The notes under the pieces: model-generated
Seen by the model: only the letters and a program-made list of their open reading frames with translations
The model's database searches: none
Told to the model about the DNA's origin: nothing
Program-made: the position numbers and the translations under genes
In this document: positions 14,136 to 20,116 of the stretch, in pieces
Layout of the letters: each line of letters opens with the position of its first letter
How positions within the stretch are numbered: position 1 is the stretch's first letter
Assembly (NCBI GenBank): GCA_035275625.1
Contig: DATEMK010000097.1
Span: 1 to 20,116 of the forward strand
Reading direction: 5' to 3'
Length of the DNA stretch: 20,116 nt
From: DATEMK01 sp035275625
GTDB taxonomy: Bacteria; Bacteroidota; Bacteroidia; AKYH767-A; OLB10

Positions 14136-14219
14136 TACCCGGGATCGGGGTCGAACCGATACGAGTTTAACCTCACTGGTGTTTGAGACCAGCGCGTCTA
14201 CCAATTCCGCCACCCGGGC
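14136..14219 (-). tRNA. tRNA-Leu (anticodon CAA)
   Basis: The minus strand folds as a class II tRNA of 84 nt. The acceptor stem is GCCCGGG with CCCGGGT (the last pair G-U) plus discriminator A. The anticodon stem CTGGT/ACCAG encloses loop CTCAAAC, giving anticodon CAA (reads UUG). There is a long variable arm (GAG...CTC) and a T-arm ATCGG-TTCGACC-CCGAT. The 3' CCA is not encoded. The 3' end faces the accessory block. Confidence 0.96.
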
Positions 14220-14229
14220 AATGAGAAGA

Positions 14230-14243
14230 AGTTTAAAGTTTAA
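14230..14243. repeat. Two tandem AGTTTAA heptamers
   Basis: Two perfect copies of AGTTTAA, which is the reverse complement of the unit at 268-295, lie in the gap between tRNA-Leu and prs. Confidence 0.7.
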
Positions 14244-14257
14244 GTTAAAAAGGAAGG

Positions 14258-14265
14258 CGAAAATA
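14258..14265 (-). promoter_or_regulatory. Possible -7 box (TATTTTCG) for tRNA-Leu
   Basis: TATTTTCG on the minus strand differs from TAnnTTTG by one base and lies 38 bases before the mature tRNA 5' end. The call is tentative. Confidence 0.3.
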
Positions 14266-14301
14266 GGGCTTTTTTCTTTATTTCATTAACAAGGTTCATT
14301 G

Positions 14302-14328
14302 TTGTAGAAATAATTTTTCGTTTCTTTG
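14302..14328 (+). promoter_or_regulatory. Possible promoter of prs (TTG-N16-TTTCTTTG)
   Basis: TTG (14302-14304), 16 bases, then TTTCTTTG (14321-14328), which misses TAnnTTTG by one base. It gives a leader of about 15-17 bases before the prs ATG. The 16-base spacing equals that of the candidate promoter at 16699. Confidence 0.4.
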
Positions 14329-14348
14329 CACTCCTTTCTCCAATCAAA

Positions 14349-15293
14349 ATGTTAGAAAACCCCCGCCAGGTCAAACTGTTCTCAGGAACCAATTCACGCT
14401 ATCTTGCTCAAACCATTGCAGGATGCTATGGATCTGCTTTGGGCGAAGTGAACGTCCAGCATTTCAGCGATGGAGAGTTTTCGCCCTCATTGGACGAAAG
14501 TGTGAGAGGGTGCGATGTATTTATTATCCAGTCCACTTTTGCACCTACCTCCAATCTGTTTGAACTGCTCATGATCATTGATGCGGCAAAAAGGGCTTCG
14601 GCTCATTATATCACAGCCGTCATTCCTTATTTCGGCTTTGCACGTTCAGACCGGAAGGATAAACCAAGAGTGGCCATTGCCTCCAAACTGGTTGCAAACC
14701 TGCTGACTGCTGCGGGTGCAACCCGGGTAATGACAATGGACCTTCATGCCCCTCAAATACAGGGTTTCTTTGATGTTCCGGTTGACCATTTAGATGCTTC
14801 AACAGTGTTTGTTCCTTATATCAGGAATCTGAATTTGCCAAACATTCTGATTGCAGCGCCTGACATGGGTGGTGTACACAGGGCAAGGGAATATGCAAAA
14901 TTTTTTAATGCAGAAATGGCCATCTGCGACAAGCACCGCAAGCGCGCCAATGAAATTGAAAGCATGACCATTATCGGTGATGTAGAAGGAAAAGATGTAA
15001 TTCTTGTGGATGATATTGTGGACACAGCAGGAACTATAACGAAAGCTGCCAATTTATTGTTAGAAAAAGGAGCCTCCAGTGTCAGGGCATTTTGTACACA
15101 TCCTGTTTTATCAGGAAAGGCGTATGAAAGAATTGAAAATTCAGGGTTAACCGAATTGGTGGTGTGCGATACCATTCCGTTGAAAAAAGAATCCGATAAA
15201 ATCACATCGCTTTCAACAGCAGAATTATTTGCAAAAGCAATCAGAAGAGTTTACACGTATGAATCCATCAGCGGGTTATTTATTAAAGCATAG
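14349..15293 (+). CDS. prs: Ribose-phosphate pyrophosphokinase
   Basis: The enzyme makes PRPP from ribose 5-phosphate and ATP, feeding purine, pyrimidine, NAD, His and Trp synthesis in the cytoplasm. The 314-aa length is standard for class I enzymes. Visible motifs are the FSDGEF segment (39-44), the ATP-site stretch YFGFARSDRKDKPR (94-107), the metal- and ATP-binding DLHAPQIQGFF (131-141, with H133), and the PRPP loop VILVDDIVDTAGT (217-229). The catalytic flexible loop (CDKHRKRANE, 193-202) is present, with the usual Lys and Arg. The Met at 14349 is the only sensible start, about 8 residues before the first strand. It leads a plus-strand run with rplY and pth, separated from rplY by a repeat-filled gap. 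Confidence 0.97.
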   Translation: MLENPRQVKLFSGTNSRYLAQTIAGCYGSALGEVNVQHFSDGEFSPSLDESVRGCDVFIIQSTFAPTSNLFELLMIIDAAKRASAHYITAVIPYFGFARSDRKDKPRVAIASKLVANLLTAAGATRVMTMDLHAPQIQGFFDVPVDHLDASTVFVPYIRNLNLPNILIAAPDMGGVHRAREYAKFFNAEMAICDKHRKRANEIESMTIIGDVEGKDVILVDDIVDTAGTITKAANLLLEKGASSVRAFCTHPVLSGKAYERIENSGLTELVVCDTIPLKKESDKITSLSTAELFAKAIRRVYTYESISGLFIKA

Positions 15294-15302
15294 AAATCAT
15301 CA

Positions 15303-15334
15303 ACGAATACTAATCTTTACGAATTTACGAATTC
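15303..15334. repeat. 8-bp tandem array ACGAATTY
   Basis: Four units in register (ACGAATAC, TAATCTTT, ACGAATTT, ACGAATTC), of which three are clear copies. It starts 10 bases after the prs stop. Confidence 0.6.
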
Positions 15335-15363
15335 TCATTTTAACTTTTGATCAGCAATAAGAA

Positions 15364-15411
15364 CAATATAACAATTTAGCAATTCAGCAATATAACAATT
15401 CAACAATTTAA
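15364..15411. repeat. Six tandem octamers of the CAATTTAA type before rplY
   Basis: Six units in exact 8-bp register: CAATATAA, CAATTTAG, CAATTCAG, CAATATAA, CAATTCAA, CAATTTAA. The array ends 4 bases before the rplY ATG, so it forms the whole ribosome-binding region of rplY, with no Shine-Dalgarno site. Confidence 0.88.
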
Positions 15412-15415
15412 TAAA

Positions 15416-16111
15416 ATGAAATCGTTAACTATTAAAGGAACCAAACGTACCTTGATCAGCAAGCAGTCTGTAAAACATTTGCGCGGAGAAGGAAAAGTTC
15501 CATGCGTTCTTTACGGAGGCAAAGAAAATGTACACTTTGCATCACCCATACTTGATTTTAAACATCTTGTTTATACGGATAATGTGCATACCGTTCAATT
15601 ATCTATTGATGGAGCAGATTACAATGCGGTGATGAAAGAGATACAATTTCACCCGATAACAGACCGGATCATTCATATTGATTTTCTTGAAATTCAACCC
15701 GACAAAGAAGTGGTGATTGATATTCCCGTAAAAGTAAAAGGAACATCAGAAGGCGTTAAAGAAGGCGGAAGGCTGATTCAGAAATTAAGAAAGCTGAAAA
15801 TAAGCGCGCTGATGAAAGACCTTCCTGATAATGTGGAAATTGATATCACTCCATTGAAAATCGGGGATTCTGTAAGAGTAGGAAACCTGAAAAAAGAAGG
15901 AGTTACTTTTTTAGATGCATCCAATAATATTGTGGTGGGAGTACGTGTAACCCGTGCAGTTGTTGAAGAAGTAGTTGCAGCCCCTGCAACCGGTGCTGTT
16001 GCCGGTGCGGTTCCTGCTGAAGGCGCTCCTGCGGCTGGTGCTGCTGCTCCGGCAGCTGGTGCAGCTCCTGCTGCAGCAAAAGCTCCGGAGAAGGAGAAAG
16101 GGAAAAAATAA
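15416..16111 (+). CDS. rplY: 50S ribosomal protein L25/Ctc, long form
   Basis: This is the 5S rRNA-binding protein of the large subunit in its long (TL5/Ctc) form. The N-terminal L25 domain (about 1-93) starts with KGTKRTLISKQSVKHLRGEGKVP and has VLYGGKE (31-37). The C-terminal Ctc beta domain (about 94-182) includes VIDIPVKVKGTSEGVKEGG (100-118) and LKIGDSVRVGNL (147-158). The last 45 residues are a low-complexity Ala/Pro/Gly tail closing with KAPEKEKGKK, probably disordered and basic at its end. At 231 aa it is close to the usual long form plus tail. It is followed by pth after 9 bases, so the two are surely co-transcribed; this pairing is common in bacteria. Confidence 0.96.
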   Translation: MKSLTIKGTKRTLISKQSVKHLRGEGKVPCVLYGGKENVHFASPILDFKHLVYTDNVHTVQLSIDGADYNAVMKEIQFHPITDRIIHIDFLEIQPDKEVVIDIPVKVKGTSEGVKEGGRLIQKLRKLKISALMKDLPDNVEIDITPLKIGDSVRVGNLKKEGVTFLDASNNIVVGVRVTRAVVEEVVAAPATGAVAGAVPAEGAPAAGAAAPAAGAAPAAAKAPEKEKGKK

Positions 16112-16120
16112 TTCTGAAGA

Positions 16121-16684
16121 GTGAAATACCTCATCGTTGGATTAGGTAATGCGGGTGAAGAATATTCTGAAACCCGCCACAACATAGGTTTTAAGATTGC
16201 AGATGCTTTGGCTGATTCAGCCAAAGCATTTTTTATTTCAGGCCGCCTGGCACATATATGTGAATTCAGGTTTAAAGGAAGAATTGTAACTCTTATCAAG
16301 CCCACTACGTATATGAATTTAAGCGGTAAAGCCGTGAATTACTGGTTACAGCAGGAAAAAATTCCAATGGAAAATTTATTTGTTATTACAGATGACATCG
16401 CTTTGCCTTTCGGAACGATTCGCATCCGTGCTAAGGGAAGCGATGGCGGCCACAATGGTTTGACAAGTGTTATTGAAACGCTTAATACCACTGTTTTTGC
16501 ACGATTACGATTTGGAGTTGGAAATGAATTTAATAAAGGTGGACAGGTGGATTATGTTTTAGGAAAATGGAGTGAAGAGGAAAAGAAAGTGCTTAATGAA
16601 AGAATTGAAAAATCAGTTGAGGCGGTGAAAAGCTTTATTTCAATCGGACTTGGAAGAACAATGAATGCATTTAATAACAAATAA
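16121..16684 (+). CDS. pth: Peptidyl-tRNA hydrolase
   Basis: Pth cleaves peptidyl-tRNAs released by stalled ribosomes so that the tRNA can be reused. The 187-aa protein has the family residues: N10 in VGLGN, the catalytic histidine H20 in TRHNIGF, the PTTYMNLSG segment with N66, DDIALPFG with D92, and GSDGGHNGL with N112. The start is GTG at 16121, 9 bases after the rplY stop, chosen because it puts KYLIVGLGN at the N-terminus as in the family. The coding sequence contains a perfect 12-bp-arm palindrome followed by six T (16204-16234) that resembles an intrinsic terminator. The peptide there (DALADSAKAFFISG) still fits the family, so the gene is not interrupted. Confidence 0.96.
   Translation: MKYLIVGLGNAGEEYSETRHNIGFKIADALADSAKAFFISGRLAHICEFRFKGRIVTLIKPTTYMNLSGKAVNYWLQQEKIPMENLFVITDDIALPFGTIRIRAKGSDGGHNGLTSVIETLNTTVFARLRFGVGNEFNKGGQVDYVLGKWSEEEKKVLNERIEKSVEAVKSFISIGLGRTMNAFNNK
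16204..16234 (+). terminator. Terminator-like palindrome inside pth
   Basis: TGCTTTGGCTGA (16204-16215) and TCAGCCAAAGCA (16217-16228) are perfect inverted copies around one T, followed by TTTTTT (16229-16234). As RNA it would fold as an 11-bp stem with a 3-base loop and a U tract. The shape is that of an intrinsic terminator, but it sits about 28-38 codons into pth, so function is uncertain. Confidence 0.5.
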
Positions 16685-16698
16685 CAAATATTTAACAA

Positions 16699-16725
16699 TT
16701 GTTCATTAACATTTGGCTAATTTTG
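16699..16725 (+). promoter_or_regulatory. Promoter of the T9SS-cargo gene (TTG-N16-TAATTTTG)
   Basis: TTG (16699-16701), 16 bases, then TAATTTTG (16718-16725), an exact match to the Bacteroidota -7 consensus TAnnTTTG. It lies 23 bases before the ATG at 16749, which leaves a leader of roughly 18-20 bases. Confidence 0.6.
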
Positions 16726-16748
16726 TAACGATATAAAATATTTACATC

Positions 16749-17525
16749 ATGAAAAAATTTTTATTTTCTGTATTCATAATTACTGCCGCATATTTTAATT
16801 CACATTCGCAGGCAATCCTGTTGCAGCAAAATTTTGATTCTTATAATGGCCTGGTGGCAAGCATTCCTGCCGGTTTTACCATTACATGGAATGATACCGC
16901 AAGCATATCAAAATCATTTTACAATACAACGGGCTTCTGCGGGGTAGCCTGCAATTCGTATAAATTCGGATGGGATTCTGCAACAATTATTACACCTGCA
17001 TTTTCTAATCCCGGTTCAGTTTCTTTTTATTTTAAGGGCAATGGAACACAAAATCCGTACAATACTTTTTATGTTTATGAGAGCCCGAATGGATCTACCT
17101 GGAACCAGGTGGCATCTTATGTAAACTTTGTAACAACTTCACAGACAATTACACTTCCGCTTAACAGTTCTTCCATTAAATTAAAATTTTATTATGAAAA
17201 AGATTCTTTGGGATTAAATGTCGGCTTTGACGATCTTATTGTTTATGGCCCTTTAGGAGTTAACGAAACCAAAGGATTCCAGGGAATTTCTGTTTATCCG
17301 ACTCCCACCTCCGGAATTGTGACAATTAATTTTAATGAAAATTATTTCAGTGATATTGAAATAAAAGTTATTAATATTTTAGGAAAAGAAGTGAAAAATT
17401 ATAATCTGAAAAATATTTCAACAAAATATGTAATGAATATTACGGATGAACCTGAGGGAATTTATCTTTTAAAAATCAAGTCAGGCACAGATGAAATGGT
17501 GAAACGGATTATTCTGAAAAAGTAA
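16749..17525 (+). CDS. T9SS-exported protein with type A sorting domain
   Basis: The N-terminus is a Sec signal peptide (MKKFLFSVFIITAAYFNSHSQA, cleavage likely around 20-22). The mature part (about 23-170) is an all-beta, Ser/Thr/Asn-rich domain with aromatic residues. It begins QNFDSYNG and ends VGFDDLIVYGP, an arrangement like the jelly-roll domains of many secreted Bacteroidota proteins, although I cannot name its ligand. The last 79 residues (180-258) are a type IX secretion C-terminal domain: ISVYPTPTSG, then VINILGKEVKN, EPEGIYLLKIKSG and the final VKRIILKK. It should be carried through the outer membrane and left on the surface or released. At 258 aa it is small for a cargo protein, being one module plus the sorting signal. 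It has its own promoter and ends at a strong terminator. Confidence 0.9.
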   Translation: MKKFLFSVFIITAAYFNSHSQAILLQQNFDSYNGLVASIPAGFTITWNDTASISKSFYNTTGFCGVACNSYKFGWDSATIITPAFSNPGSVSFYFKGNGTQNPYNTFYVYESPNGSTWNQVASYVNFVTTSQTITLPLNSSSIKLKFYYEKDSLGLNVGFDDLIVYGPLGVNETKGFQGISVYPTPTSGIVTINFNENYFSDIEIKVINILGKEVKNYNLKNISTKYVMNITDEPEGIYLLKIKSGTDEMVKRIILKK

Positions 17526-17547
17526 AAAAGTAAAAAAAATTAAAATC

Positions 17548-17581
17548 AAATCCCGTCCGCCTCAGGCGGACGGGATTTTTT
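17548..17581. terminator. Bidirectional terminator between convergent genes
   Basis: Perfect 14-bp stem (17548-17561 with 17565-17578), loop TCA, with A-rich sequence on the left and a T run on the right, so it can stop transcription from both sides. It lies 22 bases after the T9SS-cargo stop and 2 bases from the glyQS stop. The GC-rich core CCGCCTCAGGCGG stands out from the AT-rich surroundings. Confidence 0.92.
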
Positions 17582-17583
17582 AT

Positions 17584-19146
17584 TTAGAGCTGATGCAGAA
17601 ATTTTTTTATATCTACTTTTTCATTCACAATTTTCTCCACTTGCTCCACTGAAATGCGTTCCTGCAACATGGAATCTCTTTCGCGAATGGTAACTGTATG
17701 ATCCTGCAACGTCTGATGGTCAATGGTAATGGCATAAGGGGTTCCGATGGCATCTTGTCTCCTGTATCGCTTGCCGATAGAATCTTTTTCATCATACTGG
17801 CAATAGATTTCAAATTTTAATTTATCCATTATCGCCCTTGCCTTTTCGGGCAAACCATCTTTTTTTACAAGAGGCAACACCGCGCATTTCACAGGCGCAA
17901 GAAAAGGCGGAAGCTTTAATACAACTCTGTCTGACCCGTCTTCAAGTTTTTCTTCCGTATAGGCATGAGTCAGCACTGCCAAAAACATTCTGTCCAGGCC
18001 AATGGACGTTTCCACAACATAAGGCACATAATTTTCATTCAGATCGGGATCGAAATACTGCAATTTTTTTCCTGAAAAAGTTTCATGGCTTTTCAAATCA
18101 AAATCAGTTCGTGAATGAATGCCTTCCAATTCTTTAAACCCAAATGAAAATTCAAATTCAATATCACATGCTGCATTTGCATAGTGTGCCAATTTCAGAT
18201 GATCATGAAAACGATATTTATTTTCAGGAAATCCAAGGGAACGGTGCCACTTCATCCGTGCATCTTTCCAGTAGCTGTACCATTCCATTTCAGAACCGGG
18301 CCGGACAAAATATTGCATTTCCATCTGCTCAAACTCACGCATCCGGAAAATAAACTGCCGTGCAACAATTTCATTGCGGAAAGCTTTTCCGGTCTGTGCA
18401 ATGCCAAAAGGAATTTTCATCCTGCCCGTTTTCTGCACATTTAAAAAATTTACAAAAATTCCCTGGGCCGTTTCAGGACGTAAATAAATTGTATTGGATT
18501 CTTCACTCACAGAACCCACTTGTGTGGAGAACATTAAATTAAATTGCCTCACATCTGTCCAGTTCCGGGTTCCGCTTACAGGGCACACAATTTCCAGATC
18601 AACAATAACCTGGCGCACTTCCGCCAAATCATTTTTATCCATTGCATTTTTGAAACGGGAATTTATTTCATCAATCTTTTTTTGATTTTCTAAAACCCGC
18701 GGATTCGTAGAACGATACATTTCTTCATTGAATGTTTCACCGAAACGTTCTTTTGCTTTGGTTACTTCTTTTTCAATTTTCGCTTCAATCTTTGCTACAT
18801 GATCTTCAATCAGCACATCAGCACGATAACGTTTTTTGGAATCTTTATTATCAATTAACGGATCATTAAATGCATCCACATGCCCTGATGCTTTCCAAAC
18901 AGTGGGATGCATAAAAATTGAAGCATCGATACCGACAATGTTTTCATGCATCTGCACCATCGCTTTCCACCAGTAATCACGAATATTTTTTTTCAGTTCA
19001 GCGCCATACTGGCCATAATCATAAACGGCACTTAATCCATCATAAATTTCACTGGACTGAAAAATGTATCCGTATTCCTTCGCATGGGAAATAATATTTT
19101 TAAAAAGGTCTTCGCTTTTTAAAGGAACAGTTTTAGTTGATGACAT
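17584..19146 (-). CDS. glyQS: Glycyl-tRNA synthetase, alpha2 type
   Basis: The enzyme charges tRNA-Gly. It is the homodimeric class II form also found in archaea and eukaryotes, not the alpha2beta2 bacterial form. The 520-aa protein begins with the HAKEYGYIFQSSEIYDG segment (21-37). Motif 2 is FRNEIVARQFIFRMREFEQ (256-274), preceded by RPETAQG (223-229). Motif 3 is the VVETSIGLDRMFLAVL stretch (377-392). An anticodon-binding domain follows (about 415-515, with APVKCAVLPLV and GTPYAITID). A moderate insertion after motif 1 (about 110-185) carries a charged helical hairpin. The ATG at 19146 is the only start that keeps the conserved N-terminus. A TATTTTTG box ends 4 bases before it, as for tdk, suggesting a leaderless mRNA. 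It is convergent with the T9SS-cargo gene. Confidence 0.97.
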   Translation of the reverse strand: MSSTKTVPLKSEDLFKNIISHAKEYGYIFQSSEIYDGLSAVYDYGQYGAELKKNIRDYWWKAMVQMHENIVGIDASIFMHPTVWKASGHVDAFNDPLIDNKDSKKRYRADVLIEDHVAKIEAKIEKEVTKAKERFGETFNEEMYRSTNPRVLENQKKIDEINSRFKNAMDKNDLAEVRQVIVDLEIVCPVSGTRNWTDVRQFNLMFSTQVGSVSEESNTIYLRPETAQGIFVNFLNVQKTGRMKIPFGIAQTGKAFRNEIVARQFIFRMREFEQMEMQYFVRPGSEMEWYSYWKDARMKWHRSLGFPENKYRFHDHLKLAHYANAACDIEFEFSFGFKELEGIHSRTDFDLKSHETFSGKKLQYFDPDLNENYVPYVVETSIGLDRMFLAVLTHAYTEEKLEDGSDRVVLKLPPFLAPVKCAVLPLVKKDGLPEKARAIMDKLKFEIYCQYDEKDSIGKRYRRQDAIGTPYAITIDHQTLQDHTVTIRERDSMLQERISVEQVEKIVNEKVDIKKFLHQL

Positions 19147-19150
19147 GCAG

Positions 19151-19158
19151 CAAAAATA
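19151..19158 (-). promoter_or_regulatory. Putative promoter -7 box (TATTTTTG) of glyQS
   Basis: An exact TAnnTTTG match 4 bases before the glyQS ATG. Both this site and the tdk site read TATTTTTGCT, then two bases (GC here, TC there), then ATG. The -33 region is occupied by the 7-bp array at 19158-19192, and no TTG is seen there. Confidence 0.5.
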
Positions 19159-19192
19159 AGGTTTGAGGTTTAAGGTTTAAGGTCTAAGGTTA
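19158..19192. repeat. Five tandem heptamers of the AAGGTTT type
   Basis: Five units in exact 7-bp register: AAGGTTT, GAGGTTT, AAGGTTT, AAGGTCT, AAGGTTA. The array abuts the glyQS promoter box and covers the place of a -33 element. Confidence 0.85.
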
Positions 19193-19224
19193 AAAAAGTA
19201 CTCGAACATTTTTAAGTTAAACTT

Positions 19225-19279
19225 GCCACAGATTCACAGATTAGAAGAAAAATAATGTTTTAATCTGTGAATCCGTGGC
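19225..19279 (+). terminator. 19-bp near-perfect hairpin with T-rich tail
   Basis: GCCACAGATTCACAGATTA (19225-19243) and TAATCTGTGAATCCGTGGC (19261-19279) pair with a single mismatch around a 17-base loop. The right side runs into TTTTATTTTTTATTT, so the terminator orientation is plus, although both flanking genes are on the minus strand. On the minus strand the stem follows the S46 gene but is not followed by a T run. It may be a dispersed repeat that also ends transcription. Confidence 0.6.
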
Positions 19280-19309
19280 TTTTATTTTTTATTTCAAAAT
19301 GAATTGACA

Positions 19310-20116
19310 TTAATTGACAATCGTCATCTCATCAATCAACCTTTTACATCCTGCAAATTTATCAATAACAAAAAGCGTATAACGAATATCAAGACTTATA
19401 TTCCTGCATTGATCAGGATCATATTGCAAATCACTCATGGTTCCTTCCCACACGCGATCGTAATTTGTTCCGATCAATTCACCTTTTGCATTAATGACGG
19501 GGCTGCCTGAATTTCCGCCCGTTGTATGATTGGAAGCAATAAAGGCAAGCGGCATCAAACCGTTTTTTCCATATTGCCCGTAATCTTTTTTATCATACAA
19601 TTCTTTTAACTTTTTTGGGACAATGAATTGAGTATCTGATGCATCTTCTTTTTCCATCACACCTTCAAGCGTTGTGTAAAAATTATAATGTACTGCATCG
19701 CGTGGTGCATAGTCCTGCACCTGACCATAAGTAACACGTAAAGTAAGATTGCCGTCCGGATAAAATTTCTTTTCACTCTGCATTTCCATTTGTGCAGCCA
19801 TGTACAGTCGGTTCAGCTTATTTAATGTTTCGTTCAATTCTGCAAATTCGCCTGCAACTTTCTGTTTCTGATTGTCTGTAATGCTTTTAGCAAGCTGGTA
19901 GGCGGGATCTTTCACGATTTTCTTTGCTGACTTCGGAGAATAATTTGCCAGCAATTCATCCACCTTGTTTTTTGAAATCATAAAAGTTTTTGAAAACACA
20001 TCAGCAGCATATTTCCTGAAATCGTTTTTATATTTCTCATTGATCATTTTAAAAATGTCCGGATGAAATGACTTATCCAGATCATCATGAAACATTTTTA
20101 ACAATTCTGCAAAAAC
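19310..20116 (-). CDS. S46-family dipeptidyl-peptidase, DPP11-like (C-terminal part)
   Basis: The frame is open to the window edge, so this is the C-terminal 268 residues of a gene of probably over 700 codons. Family S46 enzymes are periplasmic serine exopeptidases of Bacteroidota that release dipeptides from peptides for amino-acid uptake. The catalytic serine lies in TGGNSGSPV (codon 19508-19510), followed by the family's GELIGTNYDRVWEGTMSD and DIRYTLFVIDKFAG stretches. The residue 18 positions after the serine is Arg; in Porphyromonas DPP11 an Arg at this place gives Asp/Glu preference at P1, whereas DPP7 has Gly. The helical part (about the first 120 visible residues) matches the cap domain of the family. 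The His and Asp of the triad lie outside the window. Confidence 0.93.
   Translation of the reverse strand, partial: VFAELLKMFHDDLDKSFHPDIFKMINEKYKNDFRKYAADVFSKTFMISKNKVDELLANYSPKSAKKIVKDPAYQLAKSITDNQKQKVAGEFAELNETLNKLNRLYMAAQMEMQSEKKFYPDGNLTLRVTYGQVQDYAPRDAVHYNFYTTLEGVMEKEDASDTQFIVPKKLKELYDKKDYGQYGKNGLMPLAFIASNHTTGGNSGSPVINAKGELIGTNYDRVWEGTMSDLQYDPDQCRNISLDIRYTLFVIDKFAGCKRLIDEMTIVN

Noticed and set aside
14041..14195. A plus-strand open frame running through the tRNA-Leu antisense (ending GIGVEPIRV)
   Set aside because: The tail is the familiar spurious translation of a tRNA complement; there is no good start and no protein-like composition upstream.
13859..14219. tRNA-Leu as the attachment site of an integrated island
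   Set aside because: The tRNA 3' end does face the accessory block, but I found no repeat of that end near 6212-6690 and no integrase gene, so integration at the tRNA is not supported.
15980..16080. The Ala/Pro/Gly tail of L25 as a frameshift artefact or fused domain
   Set aside because: The frame is continuous, and low-complexity tails are common on long-form L25 proteins; it ends in a basic stretch before a normal stop.
15778..16305. A 175-codon minus-strand frame opposite rplY and pth
   Set aside because: It is the antisense of the Ala/Pro-rich rplY tail and the start of pth; both sense genes are certain.
1..20116. CRISPR arrays, insertion sequences or a replication origin
   Set aside because: No spaced direct repeats of CRISPR size, no transposase and no DnaA-box cluster were seen on reading the window.

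Overview
The window reads as chromosomal DNA from a Bacteroidota bacterium, probably a free-living lineage near the Chitinophagia/Sphingobacteriia or an uncultured relative. The evidence is a MurF-alanine racemase fusion, a type IX secretion (T9SS) C-terminal sorting domain, a family S46 dipeptidyl-peptidase, an OmpA-type lipoprotein with a coiled coil, promoters of the TAnnTTTG type, and AT-rich coding sequence with few Shine-Dalgarno sites.

Left part (1-6275), housekeeping and envelope: the 3' end of an unidentified gene, tatC (+), then convergent to it a minus-strand run of an unknown 240-aa gene, tdk and murF-alr. tdk and murF-alr overlap by one base. Divergent from this run is an OmpA-like peptidoglycan-binding lipoprotein that ends at a strong terminator.

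Middle part (about 6276-14135), an accessory block on the plus strand: a 713-aa metzincin-type zinc peptidase, a 96-aa small protein that may have a lipocalin-like fold, a histidine-phosphatase lipoprotein, a 760-aa M1-like (gluzincin) zinc peptidase, a 301-aa Cys/His protein, and a 123-aa protein overlapping it. The three large proteins have no signal peptide. The 123-aa protein carries the same FSGR...LGYRGI domain as the N-terminus of the Cys/His protein. Two of the large genes share a leader motif at matched distance from their start codons. My reading, which is inference, is a set of hydrolases with candidate partner or inhibitor proteins. The block starts beside a decayed minus-strand reading frame and ends near a tRNA-Leu; no integrase or transposase is visible.

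Right part (14136-20116), housekeeping again: tRNA-Leu(CAA) on the minus strand, then prs, rplY and pth on the plus strand, a T9SS-exported protein, and convergent to it glyQS. The window ends in the C-terminal part of an S46 peptidase whose specificity residue looks DPP11-like.

Intergenic DNA is unusually rich in short tandem arrays with 7- or 8-bp periods, and there are several long perfect or near-perfect hairpins, one of them inside the pth coding sequence.
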